Notes: generated by a model from the letters alone, not told the origin. DNA of 64,000 nt from Bordetella genomosp. 11 (GCF_002261215.1 NZ_NEVS01000004.1:3100001-3164000), one strand, 5' to 3'; shown: positions 1 through 9,770, counted from the stretch's first letter. Translations and numbers: made by a program.

Positions 1-1
1 C

Positions 2-1294
2 TTTCCCAAGCACGTGGATGTTGCGATTATCGGCGGAGGCGCCGCGGGCGTCATCACCGCTTATGAACTGGCGAAGCTGGGGCGAACCGTAGGCGTTTTC
101 GAGAAGGGACGAATCGCCGCCGAGCAGAGCAGCCGGAATTGGGGTTGGTGCCGTACTTTGGGTCGCGATACGCGCGAGCTCAGTATGGCCAAGCTCAGCG
201 TAAAGCGGTGGTCGGAGATATCCGCGGAGATCGGCGCGGATGTCGGCTTTCGCGAGACCGGCATTACGTTCGTCACGCAAAGCGAATCGGAGCTCGCCGG
301 CTGGGAAGACTGGTTCCAGTTCGCGAAACGCTCCGGCGTTGCCGCCGAAATGCTCACCCGCGAACAGGCCAACAAGGTCTATGCGGCGAACGGCAGCCCC
401 TGGATAGGCGGGGTGCGCACTTTTCATGACGGTTATGCCGATCCGTCATGCGCAATACCGCTTATCGCGCGCCATGCCGCAAGTATGGGTGTTTCGGTGC
501 AACAGCACTGTGCCGTCAATGAACTTTACTTCGAGGGCGGCAAGGTCGCAGGCGTCAAAACCGAGCGCGGTCTCGTCCGGGCTGGCGCGGTGGTCATCGC
601 GGGCGGTGCCTGGTCCTCCCTGTTCTGTGTCAAGCACAAGATTGTGCTGCCGACATTGAACGTCTACTCGTCCGCGTCCAAAACCCGCGACGATATGCAG
701 CTGGATTTCAGCGGCCCGCTGAAAGCGCCCGAGTTCTCGTTGCGCGAGCGCCAGGATGGCGGGTACACCCTGGCAAAGAGCGGACGCGGTTCCGTTCCCA
801 TCGTCCCCAACAGCCTGCGATACGGCAGGCGATTCATGGGGCTCTATACGAGCCGCCGCAAGAGCATAAAGCTTCAGTTCGGCCGCGAATTCTTCCGCCA
901 GCTCTGGAGCGAGTTCAATTATCTGTACCTGAATCGCTCTCCGTTCGAACGCAATCGCATCCTCGACCCTGCGCCGGATATGTCGCTGGTGCGCTCGGCC
1001 TACGAGGCATCGGAAAAGGTCTTCCCCGGATTGGGCCCGGAGCGGCTCGATATCGCCTGGGGCGGCGCGATCGATAACACGCCCGATGGCATTCCGGTCG
1101 TGTCGGAAGTGGACGGAATCCGTAACGTGTATCTATGCACTGGCTTTAGCGGCCACGGATTCAGCAGCGCCATGGGGGCGGGGCATATGCTCGCGCAACT
1201 GATCAACAGCGGCAATACGGCCCCCGACCTCCGGCATCTATCGCATAGACGCTTTCTGACCGGGGAAAGACTGGCGCCGAATATCATTTACTGA
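2..1294 (+). CDS. FAD-dependent oxidoreductase, DAO family (5' end outside window)
   Basis: This is a flavoprotein of the D-amino-acid oxidase/glycine oxidase-like family, which oxidises amines or amino acids. The dinucleotide-binding motif IIGGGAAGV lies at the very N-terminus. The FAD-contacting C-terminal segment, CTGFSGHGFSSAMGAGH, is near the end. A GTG at 14 could start translation, but the same frame is open upstream to the window edge (Phe-Pro-Lys-His before Val-Asp), so the true start is probably just outside. The length of about 430 residues is normal for the family. The substrate cannot be read from the sequence. The gene converges on the autotransporter downstream with 58 bases between stop codons. 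Confidence 0.8.
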   Translation, partial: FPKHVDVAIIGGGAAGVITAYELAKLGRTVGVFEKGRIAAEQSSRNWGWCRTLGRDTRELSMAKLSVKRWSEISAEIGADVGFRETGITFVTQSESELAGWEDWFQFAKRSGVAAEMLTREQANKVYAANGSPWIGGVRTFHDGYADPSCAIPLIARHAASMGVSVQQHCAVNELYFEGGKVAGVKTERGLVRAGAVVIAGGAWSSLFCVKHKIVLPTLNVYSSASKTRDDMQLDFSGPLKAPEFSLRERQDGGYTLAKSGRGSVPIVPNSLRYGRRFMGLYTSRRKSIKLQFGREFFRQLWSEFNYLYLNRSPFERNRILDPAPDMSLVRSAYEASEKVFPGLGPERLDIAWGGAIDNTPDGIPVVSEVDGIRNVYLCTGFSGHGFSSAMGAGHMLAQLINSGNTAPDLRHLSHRRFLTGERLAPNIIY

Positions 1295-1352
1295 ATCGGC
1301 GGGATCGTATCGGGACGGGCTCGCACACGGACAGCACGCGAGCGCGGCCGCG

Positions 1353-4300
1353 CTAGAACCGCCATGCGAGATTCACGCTGCCTGCATTCTGCCGGTTGCC
1401 GCCGCCGAGCTGGCCGTTGTAGGCCACGCCCACGGTCGTCGATTTCGTCAGCCGCATGTCGATGCCCAGCTCCATCACCGCGGCATCCTGCGCGATGGGG
1501 GCGCCGGCCACCGTGAACGGCACGCTGTCGCCGAAGGCCATGGTGGTGTCGGGATCCAGGTCGCCGAAGGCATGGCGCCAACCGGCCATGGCATGCACGC
1601 GGCCCGGCATTCCCGCTGACTCGAAACGAAGCTCGCCGCGCAGGCCCAACGTGGTGGTGGTGACCGCGCTGCGCTGGCTGTCGCCATCCAGAGCGGCCAC
1701 GCCGCCGGATTCCGAAAACCCGCGCACGCGCAGGTCGCTGTAGTTAACGCCGGCAAAAGGCTGCACTGCCATGCGATCGCCCACGGGCAAGCGGTAGCCC
1801 AGTTCCGTGAACGCTTGCGCGGTGCCGGCGTGATAGCTGGCCTTCAGCGTATCGGCCAGTCCCGCGGCGGACGTATCGCGGCGCGTGTCGATATCGTGCC
1901 AGGTATAGGCCACGCCCGCGGTCCATTCGATGTGGCCCGGCCCGGCCTGGAAGGCCTTGCCGCCATAGAGCGTGGCGCTGTAGCTGTCCACGTCCGCGGT
2001 GGAAGCGCGATCGTGCAGCGAGGCGTGGCTGCCGGTGTAGCCCAGCGCCCCGCCGAGGCGCCAGCCCGCGCCCAACGCCCGATCGCCGCCCACGAACAGG
2101 CCGCCATCCGATTGCCGCACGCGCCCCGCGTCGCCATTGCCGTCCAGCGTGCGCCAGCTGCCGAAAAGCTGGGCCCAGACAGGCTGCGCGGCCGACCGCG
2201 GCAGGACCGCCGCGTCCGCGGCCCCAGGTCCCGCTTGGGCGGTCGGCTCGCCGGCCGTCTGGCCCGCGTACAGGTTCGCGCGCAAGCGCGCCATCGGCAA
2301 CGTGGCCACCGTGTCGCTTACGCCCTGGAGCACGCCGATGGTGCTGGCGTGGACCTCGCCCGACAAGGCGTTGAATGCCGCCGGCGGCGCGCCGACGGGC
2401 AGGTTGAGCACCCGCGAATACACGGCATTGTCCTGCGGCAGGCTTTGCACGGCGTTGGCGGTGGCGCGCTGGTTGCCCGTCTCCGCGGCGTCGGCAAAAC
2501 GGATGGGCCGGGTGCCGCCATCGCCGCCGCCATCGCCATCGCCGCCGTTGCTCCCGCTACCGCCATCGCCGCCGCCATTGTCCGAGCCGCCGTTACCCGG
2601 CACCTGCTTCAACTGCATCCGCAAGGTGACATCGTTCGCGCCATAGCTCAGTTTGGGGTCGAGGAAGGCGTAATTGCTGGCCACGCTATTGAAAGCCCCA
2701 TGCAGGCCTCCCGCCGCCGTCACGATGGTGTAGTCGCGCGCCAGACTGAAATTACCGTCCGGCCCCACGTGCACCACCGAACCCGCCAGCGTCGCCGTGC
2801 CGCCCACCACGATGCGGTCGCTGGCCGACGACGTGGAATCCGCCTCCACCTGGTAGACCGCACCGGGGACCATGGCGAAGTCCCCGGTGACATGCAGCGT
2901 GCCGATGGAGTTGCCGGGCGCCACGATGCCGCCGGCGCCGATCACCGCGCCGCCGACCGTGCCCTGCCCGCCCAGCGTGGCGCCATTGCCTACGGTCACG
3001 ATGCCTGGCAGGATGGCGCCCGCGTGGGTGGCGTCGCCCACCACCAGCTTGCCGGCCTGCAGCGCGAAGGCGCCCGTATACGTACTGGCGCCGTTCAGCG
3101 TCAAGGTGCCGGCGCCGGTTTTGGCAAGCGCGCCGTTACCGGAAAGCGCGCCTTGCAGCGCCAGCGGCTGTGGCGTATCCAGGGTGCCGCCGCCAGCGCC
3201 CACCGCGATGGAACGCGCCGTATCGATGGCAGCGGTATTGCGCAGCGTGCCGCCATTGAACGTCAAGGCACCGGAAACATCGCCCAGCGCGGCGTCCGCG
3301 CCGATTACTAGCGTGCCGCCGCTCAGGGTCCACGGCGTGACGCCGGCGGTCGAGCCGGTCAGCGTCCACGTGCTGGCACCCGTTTTCTCGTAGGCATTGA
3401 AGCCCTGATACTGGACCGCGGCGCCCACCGCGCCGATCTGGCCGACATTGAATGTGGTGCTGGCGTCTGTCGTGTCGCCGCCCAGCGCCAGGACATCGCC
3501 GCCCAGCGTGGCCCCGCTGGTGCTGACGACGTTGCCCAGGATGGTGGATCCCGCCTGCAACGTCAGGCGATTGGCCCCACCGCTCAGTTCCACGGCATTG
3601 GCGCGGTTCCCGTTGAAGCTGTCCATGGCGCCCACGATCGTGCCGCTATTGGCTACCGTGACGCCGCCCTGGACGATCACGCCGGCCCCGCCGGCGCCCA
3701 GGGTGACGCCGGCCGGACTGCCCGCGGCGCCGCCGAAGATAATTCCGGAGTTCCGCAGGGATCCGCCGGTGTTGATGAAACGCACGCCGGCCCCGCCGTT
3801 GCCAGGCTGCCCGCTGGGTCCGAATGCGTCGCCTCCCCTGCCACCGATGATCTGGCCCGCCGCATCATTGGCGATCGCCGTTCCATTGGCGACGATGGCA
3901 TCGCCGCCCGTCCCGGCCGCGGCCCCGGTGGCTCCGCCGCCACCGCGGAGGGAAGCGGCATTGTTCACTGCCCCGCGGTTGGCGAGCACGGCGGCACCAC
4001 CCAGGCCGCCCGCCCCGCTCGTGGCGTCGCCTCCCAGGCCGCCCTGTACGGTGCCGGCATTGTTGAACAGCGTGCCGCCATCGACCAGGAACACGCCCGC
4101 ACCGCCTCCGCCGCCGCCCGAGTCCGGACCCAGGCCGGCCGCGCCGCCGGTGCCGCCGACGATCACGGAGCCGTCGTGTTGGATGGTCCCGCCGGACACA
4201 AGCACCACACCGGCGCCGCCACCGCCGCCGCCGCCGGGACCGCCGATCGCCGTATTTCCGGCGCCGCCTGTGCCGCCCGCGACGGAGGTTCCGCCGGTGG

Positions 4301-4937
4301 AGAGCACTGCATTCGCACCGGTCAGGACCAGGCCGCCCTGGCCGCCGCCGCCGCCGCCGCCGCCCGCATCGGAGATGCCCGCGCTGCCGGCATCTCCATT
4401 CGTGCCGCCCACCGCGCCGGACAGCACCGTGTCAAGGCTGCCGCTGACGTTGCCGGACGGCGACAAGCTATTGCCCCCAGCGCCGCCCGGTCCGGCAATG
4501 CCGCCAGCGCCGCCGCCACCGCCACCGCCGGAGCTGGCATCCCCGCCCAGAACTTGGCCCCCGAAACCACCCGCGGAGCTGAAATTGCCACCGTTGGCGC
4601 CGGGTCCGGCGGCGCCGCCCAGCGGCGCGCCGCTGCCGCCGCCCCCTCCGTCCACCGACGTGGAGGGCAGCATGACCCCTTGTCCACCGCCGCCACCGCC
4701 GCCACCGCCTGCCAGGCCGCCCGCGCCGCCCCCACCGCCGTTGCCGGAGCTCGAATCGCCGCCTTTACCGCCCTGGCCGCCGCCGCTGGTGATATCGCCC
4801 GGCGCCGCGTATGCCACCATGGGCGCGGCCGCGGACACGAGGGCGGCGGCCAGCGCGAGCTTCAGCGTGGGCAAGGGCTGATCGAGACCGCGACCATGCC
4901 GGAGGATGCGACTTCCTTGAGTGTTTTTCGTTTTCAT
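1353..4937 (-). CDS. Autotransporter with glycine-rich passenger (type Va secretion)
   Basis: This is a self-secreting outer-membrane protein of about 1194 residues. The start is set at the ATG at 4937 (MKTKNTQ) because a long N-terminal region and hydrophobic segment ending AAPMVAYA then make an extended signal peptide. The open frame continues upstream to 5102 without a signal-like sequence. The first ~400 mature residues are dominated by Gly-rich blocks (runs of up to nine Gly). Passenger repeats of the type KTGAGTLTLNGASTY and TVGGAVIGAGGIVAPGNSIGTL follow. A Gly/Asp linker and a C-terminal beta-barrel of about 270 residues end in Trp-Arg-Phe, the usual terminal-Phe barrel signature. The function of the passenger is unknown; adhesion is only inferred from the family. 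Its linker and barrel are related to the autotransporter at 52951-55932. Confidence 0.88.
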   Translation of the reverse strand: MKTKNTQGSRILRHGRGLDQPLPTLKLALAAALVSAAAPMVAYAAPGDITSGGGQGGKGGDSSSGNGGGGGAGGLAGGGGGGGGGQGVMLPSTSVDGGGGGSGAPLGGAAGPGANGGNFSSAGGFGGQVLGGDASSGGGGGGGAGGIAGPGGAGGNSLSPSGNVSGSLDTVLSGAVGGTNGDAGSAGISDAGGGGGGGGQGGLVLTGANAVLSTGGTSVAGGTGGAGNTAIGGPGGGGGGGAGVVLVSGGTIQHDGSVIVGGTGGAAGLGPDSGGGGGGAGVFLVDGGTLFNNAGTVQGGLGGDATSGAGGLGGAAVLANRGAVNNAASLRGGGGATGAAAGTGGDAIVANGTAIANDAAGQIIGGRGGDAFGPSGQPGNGGAGVRFINTGGSLRNSGIIFGGAAGSPAGVTLGAGGAGVIVQGGVTVANSGTIVGAMDSFNGNRANAVELSGGANRLTLQAGSTILGNVVSTSGATLGGDVLALGGDTTDASTTFNVGQIGAVGAAVQYQGFNAYEKTGASTWTLTGSTAGVTPWTLSGGTLVIGADAALGDVSGALTFNGGTLRNTAAIDTARSIAVGAGGGTLDTPQPLALQGALSGNGALAKTGAGTLTLNGASTYTGAFALQAGKLVVGDATHAGAILPGIVTVGNGATLGGQGTVGGAVIGAGGIVAPGNSIGTLHVTGDFAMVPGAVYQVEADSTSSASDRIVVGGTATLAGSVVHVGPDGNFSLARDYTIVTAAGGLHGAFNSVASNYAFLDPKLSYGANDVTLRMQLKQVPGNGGSDNGGGDGGSGSNGGDGDGGGDGGTRPIRFADAAETGNQRATANAVQSLPQDNAVYSRVLNLPVGAPPAAFNALSGEVHASTIGVLQGVSDTVATLPMARLRANLYAGQTAGEPTAQAGPGAADAAVLPRSAAQPVWAQLFGSWRTLDGNGDAGRVRQSDGGLFVGGDRALGAGWRLGGALGYTGSHASLHDRASTADVDSYSATLYGGKAFQAGPGHIEWTAGVAYTWHDIDTRRDTSAAGLADTLKASYHAGTAQAFTELGYRLPVGDRMAVQPFAGVNYSDLRVRGFSESGGVAALDGDSQRSAVTTTTLGLRGELRFESAGMPGRVHAMAGWRHAFGDLDPDTTMAFGDSVPFTVAGAPIAQDAAVMELGIDMRLTKSTTVGVAYNGQLGGGNRQNAGSVNLAWRF

Positions 4938-5144
4938 AGCGGGACGAACAAGTGGGAAGCGGCGTGTGCGCCCGCACGCCAGAACTGGCGTACCACCGGG
5001 ATGGATTAGGCTGAACGACGTAGGCCGGCGCGCGGGAATTGTAAAAGGTAGCGCGCGGAAATGGCGTTTTGTTTCAGCTCTTGCGACCGGAATCGCGCCC
5101 ACGCGCGTGCCGTCCTCACGCGCGTCGGCCGATACGGCCGGGCG

Positions 5145-5972
5145 TCAATCGATCAAGTTGCCGCTCGCATCGTAAAACGGCGATGCGCCGCCGAAGTCGT
5201 CCACGTAGGCCAGATGGGTCACCAGGCCCGTTTCGGGGGCATGGCGGTGCAGCTGGAACGCCGGAGGCTCCATGACGAAGGCCGACGGGCCTTGGGGATC
5301 CAGGTCCAGCGCAACCTGGTGGGCAGGCGACGGGCAGATGCTGGCGATCGTGCCCGCGAAGCGCGCCTGCACCGCACGATGCACGTGGCCGCAGATCAGC
5401 CGTTCGACGTTCGGCGCCTGCGCGATGATCCCGGCCAGCGCCGCGGCGTCGCCCAGGTCCAGCGACTGGATGTCCATATGGCGTATGCCGCACTGGAATG
5501 GCGGATGATGCAGGGCCACGATGGTGGGCGTGGCGCGGTCCGCCGCGAGCTTATCCGCCAGCCACTGCAGGCGCTCGCCGCACAGGCGCCCGCCGCCCTT
5601 GGGCGGGTCCTGCGTGTCCAGAGCCAGCAGGCGCAGCGGACCGAGCGCCACCTCGTATTGCACGAAATCCGGATGCTGCCGAAGGTATGCGTGATCGGGA
5701 AAGGCCTCGCGCAACGCGTCGCGTCCATCATGGTTGCCCATGACCAGGTAGTAGGGAATCCGCAGCGGCGCCAGCAGCGCGCGCAAGTGTTCGTATTCCT
5801 CGCGCGCGCCGAAGTCGACCAGGTCGCCGGTCAGCACGAGGGCGTCGGGCCGAGGCTGCAGGCGGTTGAGCTTGTCCACGCAGCGCGCCAGATATGCCGC
5901 TGTATCCACTTTCTTGTAGGCCAGCCGTCCAGGCCGCTTGATATGTAGATCAGTGATTTGTGCGAACAGCAT
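5145..5972 (-). CDS. Calcineurin-like metallophosphoesterase (phosphodiesterase)
   Basis: This 275-residue cytosolic enzyme has the complete binuclear-metal motif set: D8-x-H10 (TDLH), GD50 (TGDLVD), GNHD (79-82), LHHPP and GHVH. The set and the length match the cAMP phosphodiesterase CpdA/glycerophosphodiesterase GpdQ family. No signal peptide is present. It is the last gene of the LacI-ABC operon, and its start lies only 3 bases past the stop of the ATPase gene. The context suggests that it hydrolyses the imported compound, so the transporter may take up a phosphodiester. That is inference; the sequence does not distinguish a cyclic nucleotide from a glycerophosphodiester. Confidence 0.85.
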   Translation of the reverse strand: MLFAQITDLHIKRPGRLAYKKVDTAAYLARCVDKLNRLQPRPDALVLTGDLVDFGAREEYEHLRALLAPLRIPYYLVMGNHDGRDALREAFPDHAYLRQHPDFVQYEVALGPLRLLALDTQDPPKGGGRLCGERLQWLADKLAADRATPTIVALHHPPFQCGIRHMDIQSLDLGDAAALAGIIAQAPNVERLICGHVHRAVQARFAGTIASICPSPAHQVALDLDPQGPSAFVMEPPAFQLHRHAPETGLVTHLAYVDDFGGASPFYDASGNLID

Positions 5973-5975
5973 GAT

Positions 5976-7019
5976 TCATCCGTTCAGGGGAAATACCGCC
6001 TGGGAGGCCAGCGTCAGGCCGACGCGCTGGCCGCGTTCATACGAAGTCCGGCTGGAGACTTCCACCAGGACCGGACCGGCGCCGGATATACCTGCCAGCG
6101 ACAGCCGCGTGCGGTCGCCCAGGAACTGCACCGCATCGACGGTGCCGGCCAGCGCCGCGCCGTCGGCCGCGCCCACGATGGCGTCTTCCGGCCGGAAGAA
6201 CAGTTCGCGTGTCGCCGTATCGCCGCCCGGATAGTCCAGCGCGCCGCCGTCCATGTGAAAGGCGCCATCGCGCCAGTCTCCGCTAAGCCTGTTCAGCGTA
6301 CCGACGAAGTTCGCCACGTGCCGGCTGCACGGGTGGTAATAGATGTCGCGCGGCGTGCCGATCTGTTCGATGCGGCCGGCGCTCATCACCACGATGCGGT
6401 CGCCCAGGGCCATGGCTTCGTCTTGGTCATGCGTGACATAGACCGTCGTGACGCCCAGGTCGCGCAGCAGCTTATCCATGTCGGCGCGTACCGTCTCGCG
6501 CAGTTTGGCGTCCAGCGCGGTAAGCGGCTCGTCCAGCAGCAGCACTCGCGGCTCCGGGGCCAGGGCACGGGCCAGCGCCACGCGCTGTTTCTGTCCGCCG
6601 GACAGCTGGGCGATCGGCCGGTCGGCCAGGGCCGTCAGCTGGACCATGTCCAGCAATTCGTCGACGCGGCGCTTTATCTGCGCGGCAGGCAGCCGCCGCA
6701 ATTTCAAGCCATAGGCGACGTTGCCGCGCACGGTGAAGTTGGGAAACAGCGCATAGTTCTGGAAGACCATGCCGACGCGCCGGTCCTCGATGGCGAGCCG
6801 CGTGACGTCGTCGTCGCCGAACAGCACGCGGCCGCCGGCATCGGGACGTTCCAGTCCGGCGATCAAGCGCAGCGTCGTCGTCTTGCCGCACCCCGACGGC
6901 CCCAGCAGCACCAGGGTTTCGCCCGCGCCGATCTGCAGATCCAGCGGCTGCAGGACGATGTTTCCGTTGAAGGTCTTGCTGCACCGCTCCAGGCGGATGG
7001 GTATGGATGTGAGTTTCAT
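5976..7019 (-). CDS. ABC transporter ATP-binding protein (spermidine/iron/phosphonate type)
   Basis: This 347-residue ATPase powers the importer encoded by the neighbouring permeases. Walker A is GPSGCGKTT, the signature is LSGGQKQRVALARAL and Walker B is VLLLDEPLTALD, followed by a switch His in YVTHDQDEA. A C-terminal TOBE-like region of about 100 residues (FFRPEDAIVG onward) is present, as in PotA, FbpC and PhnT. The gene sits between permease 1 and the phosphodiesterase with very short gaps, consistent with one transcript. Substrate specificity lies in the binding protein, not here. Confidence 0.92.
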   Translation of the reverse strand: MKLTSIPIRLERCSKTFNGNIVLQPLDLQIGAGETLVLLGPSGCGKTTTLRLIAGLERPDAGGRVLFGDDDVTRLAIEDRRVGMVFQNYALFPNFTVRGNVAYGLKLRRLPAAQIKRRVDELLDMVQLTALADRPIAQLSGGQKQRVALARALAPEPRVLLLDEPLTALDAKLRETVRADMDKLLRDLGVTTVYVTHDQDEAMALGDRIVVMSAGRIEQIGTPRDIYYHPCSRHVANFVGTLNRLSGDWRDGAFHMDGGALDYPGGDTATRELFFRPEDAIVGAADGAALAGTVDAVQFLGDRTRLSLAGISGAGPVLVEVSSRTSYERGQRVGLTLASQAVFPLNG

Positions 7020-7043
7020 GGATGGAAATTCAGGGAGACGGCC

Positions 7044-7835
7044 CTAGCGCTTGGCGGTGCGCGGCCTACCGCGTCCGGTGACCTGCAGCAGCACCAGCAG
7101 CGGCACGATGATCAGGAAGAACACGGCGGTATAGGCGCTGCCGACCTCCAGGCGCAGCGATGCATAGGCATCGGCAAGCCCTACCGGCAGGGTCTTGGTT
7201 TCCGGGGTATGCAGCATCCAGGTCAGATTGAACTCGCCCAGCGAGAGGGTCACGACAATCAACGCCCCCGCCACGATTTCCGACCGGATGTTCGGCAGCA
7301 CCACGGTAAAGAAGCGTCGCAGGAAGCGCGCGCCCAGGCTGGCCGCGCCCTCCTCCAGCACCTTGATGCGCCCGTCCGCGCAGGCGGCAGATACGGCGCG
7401 CACCATGAACGGCAAGGTGAAGACGACATGGCCGGCCACGATAAACGCCAAGCTCTCGCGGAAGGCACGCACGCCGCCATAGACGCTGATCAGCGCCAGC
7501 GCGCTGGCCAGGCCGGGCAGCGCGATGGGCAGCGTCAGGAGTTCCTCGATCCAGCGGGCGTAGCGGCTGCGCCAGCGGGCCAGGATGTATCCGGCCGGCA
7601 CGCCCAGCACGGCGACGATGGCCAACGTGGCCAGGGCGACGTACAGGGAATTGAGAATGGCGCCCTGGTAATCGTGCCAGACCTGGATCACCCACTTCAG
7701 CGTCAACCCGGAGGAAATGCCGCGAAAGTAGTTCTGCGTCAGCCCGGCCATGATGGACATGCCGACCGGAACCAGCAGGAATGCGCACATCAGCAGCGTC
7801 AGCGCCAGCTGCAGGATGAAAAGAACACGCTTCAT
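7044..7835 (-). CDS. ABC transporter permease (second of pair)
   Basis: This inner-membrane subunit has 263 residues and about six hydrophobic segments. The binding-protein-dependent transport signature around EEGAASLGARFLRRF fits the EAA loop. The start is placed at ATG 7835 (MKRVLFILQ) because AAGGAG lies six bases upstream; an in-frame start 15 bases earlier lacks such a site. It resembles the PotC/PhnV class of permeases. It follows the other permease by 28 bases and precedes the ATPase by 24. Confidence 0.9.
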   Translation of the reverse strand: MKRVLFILQLALTLLMCAFLLVPVGMSIMAGLTQNYFRGISSGLTLKWVIQVWHDYQGAILNSLYVALATLAIVAVLGVPAGYILARWRSRYARWIEELLTLPIALPGLASALALISVYGGVRAFRESLAFIVAGHVVFTLPFMVRAVSAACADGRIKVLEEGAASLGARFLRRFFTVVLPNIRSEIVAGALIVVTLSLGEFNLTWMLHTPETKTLPVGLADAYASLRLEVGSAYTAVFFLIIVPLLVLLQVTGRGRPRTAKR

Positions 7836-7863
7836 CGATTGCTCCTTCACGGGGCCGCCGCCC

Positions 7864-8688
7864 CTAGCCCGCGGCGCCCACGGAAGGGCCGGAGAAATTA
7901 CGCGCCAGCATCAGCACGCCCCAGGTGACTACGCCGAGCACCACTGACAGCGCGGCGGCGGTAGCAACGTTCGCGTTCAGGGTGAACTCGGTATAGATGG
8001 TCATCGGCAGCACATCGATGTCGGTGGCCAGCGTGAAGGCCGTGCCGAAGGCGCCCACCGACGTGGCAAAGCACATCGCCCCCGACGCGATGAGCGCGGG
8101 CGCCAGCGCGGGCAGCGTAATGTCGCGCATCAGCGCCCACGAACGTGCGCCCAGCGACGCGGCTGCTTCGTACAGAGAGGCATCCAGCGATTCGGCCGCC
8201 GCCATCACGGCCAGGATCACGCGCGGGATCGAGAAATACAGGTAGCCAAGGAACAGTCCCGCCAGGGAATAGGCGAACACGGCCTTGAAGCCGAACAGCC
8301 TGAGCGTCAGGTCGCCGATCAGGCCCTGGCGACCCGCCAGCATGATGACCATGAAACCCACCACCACGCCGGGAAAGGCCAGCGGCAAGGTCAGCATCGA
8401 GATCAGCATGGACTTGCCGCGGAATTCATGCCGCGTCAGGAACAGGCCGGCCAGCACCGAAAGCACGAGCGTTGCCAGGGTCACCAGCAGCGACAGCAGC
8501 ACCGTCTGCCACAGGCTGTCCAGGTACCGAGGATTGGTCAGGACGGCCCGGTACGCCTGGATCGCGTCGCCGTTGCCGGAAATGCGCACCAGCACGGCGA
8601 TCGGCATCAGCCAGAACGCCAGGAACACCACCAGGGCGGGCAGCAGCATGGCCACGCGCCAACCGCGCGGCAGGGTCAAGTCTTGCAT
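7864..8688 (-). CDS. ABC transporter permease (first of pair)
   Basis: This 274-residue inner-membrane permease is of the PotB/PhnU type. Hydrophobic segments are evident from residue 12 onward (MLLPALVVFLAFWL) and in four or five later stretches. The EAA-type loop reads YEAAASLGARSWALM, which contacts the ATPase. It pairs with the permease at 7044-7835 to form a heterodimeric channel, as is usual for families with one binding protein, two permeases and one ATPase. Confidence 0.9.
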   Translation of the reverse strand: MQDLTLPRGWRVAMLLPALVVFLAFWLMPIAVLVRISGNGDAIQAYRAVLTNPRYLDSLWQTVLLSLLVTLATLVLSVLAGLFLTRHEFRGKSMLISMLTLPLAFPGVVVGFMVIMLAGRQGLIGDLTLRLFGFKAVFAYSLAGLFLGYLYFSIPRVILAVMAAAESLDASLYEAAASLGARSWALMRDITLPALAPALIASGAMCFATSVGAFGTAFTLATDIDVLPMTIYTEFTLNANVATAAALSVVLGVVTWGVLMLARNFSGPSVGAAG

Positions 8689-8716
8689 GGTTGTCTCTTG
8701 GCCGGCGGCGGCGCGA

Positions 8717-9748
8717 TCAGCGAACGTTCTTCAGGTAGTCCTGGCCGAAGGAGGCCTGCCTGGCGGCAAGCTGCTCCAGGTTCACGGGTCGCACCCGCTC
8801 GTAGTCGCTCGCTGGCAGAAATTTCTTGGCCAGTTCCGGGTCCATCGCCCCCTGCCGCACCGGCCGCAGGTAGGCCTGTGCCCAATGCGCCTGTCCTTTG
8901 TCGGATAGCGTGTAGTCCAGCACTTTCTTCGCGTCGGCCGCGTGCGGGGCGCCCTTGACCAGCGCCATCACGTACGGCAACGCCACCGTCCCTTCGGCCG
9001 GAATGACGAACTGGACGTTGGCGTGGTCCTTGTAAATGGCGCGGTAGGCGTTGAAATCGAAGTCCAGCAGGATGGGGATTTCGCCGGACAGCACGCGCGC
9101 ATACGAGGTCTGCTTGGGCACGATGGGGTCGTTCTGCTTCAGCTTCTTGAAGTACTCCAGGGCCGGGCCGAAATTATCGATCGTGCCGCCCAGGGCCTGG
9201 TTGACCGCCACGGCCGACGCATAGCCGACGAAGGCGCTGCTGGGATCCAGGTAGCCCACCATGCCGCGATATTCGGGCTTGAGCAGGTCCGCCCACGACT
9301 TGGGCACCGGCTTGCCCTCCAGCGCATCGCGATTGACGAAAAATCCGATGGTGCCCGAATGAATGGAGAACCACAGGCCGTCGGGGTCCTTCAAGTCGGT
9401 GGGGATCTGGTCCCAGTGCGCCGGCTTGTACGGCGCGAGCAAGCCTTTCTTAGCCGCCTCGATGGCCGACGTAATGCCCAGGTAAACGACATCGGCCACC
9501 GGCGAGTTGCGTTCGGCGATCATTTGCGCCACCGCCTGCCCGGAATTCTTGTTATCCAGGGGCACGCGGATGCCCAGATCGCTTTCAATGGCCTTGACCT
9601 GGCCTGCCCAGTCCGCCCATTCGGGCGGACAGTTGTAGCAGATCACCGTCGGATCCGCCTGCGCGGGCGTGGCGGCCAGCGTGGCCAGCAAGGCCAGGAC
9701 GCCCGCTCCCGCGGACAACGCCTGCCTGATTCTTGTCTTGAAGCTCAT
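8717..9748 (-). CDS. ABC transporter periplasmic substrate-binding protein
   Basis: This 343-residue exported binding protein has a Sec signal peptide (positive start, hydrophobic core, ending TPAQA before DPTVICY). The body has the two-lobe pattern of family 1 solute-binding proteins of the iron/spermidine/phosphonate group, for example SGTIGFFVNRDAL and WADLLKPEYRGMVGY. AAGGAGAG sits eight bases before the ATG. It follows the LacI gene by 22 bases and is therefore the first structural gene of the operon. The ligand is unknown. The terminal phosphodiesterase makes an organophosphate possible, and a 2-aminoethylphosphonate-like ligand is an alternative. Confidence 0.88.
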   Translation of the reverse strand: MSFKTRIRQALSAGAGVLALLATLAATPAQADPTVICYNCPPEWADWAGQVKAIESDLGIRVPLDNKNSGQAVAQMIAERNSPVADVVYLGITSAIEAAKKGLLAPYKPAHWDQIPTDLKDPDGLWFSIHSGTIGFFVNRDALEGKPVPKSWADLLKPEYRGMVGYLDPSSAFVGYASAVAVNQALGGTIDNFGPALEYFKKLKQNDPIVPKQTSYARVLSGEIPILLDFDFNAYRAIYKDHANVQFVIPAEGTVALPYVMALVKGAPHAADAKKVLDYTLSDKGQAHWAQAYLRPVRQGAMDPELAKKFLPASDYERVRPVNLEQLAARQASFGQDYLKNVR

Positions 9749-9770
9749 CTTGTCTCTCCTTTGGTGAACG

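Noticed and set aside
4176..4800. Tandem GC-rich DNA repeats as a possible mobile or structural element
   Set aside because: The pattern comes from Gly-rich codons within the autotransporter passenger.
3448..4881. 477-codon proline/alanine-rich open frame on the plus strand
   Set aside because: It is the antisense of the Gly-rich autotransporter; Gly codons GGC/GGT read as Ala/Pro in reverse. No ribosome site or family features.
5958..7928. 656-codon plus-strand frame opposite the ABC ATPase and permease
   Set aside because: It spans two real minus-strand genes and their junction; no recognisable domain.
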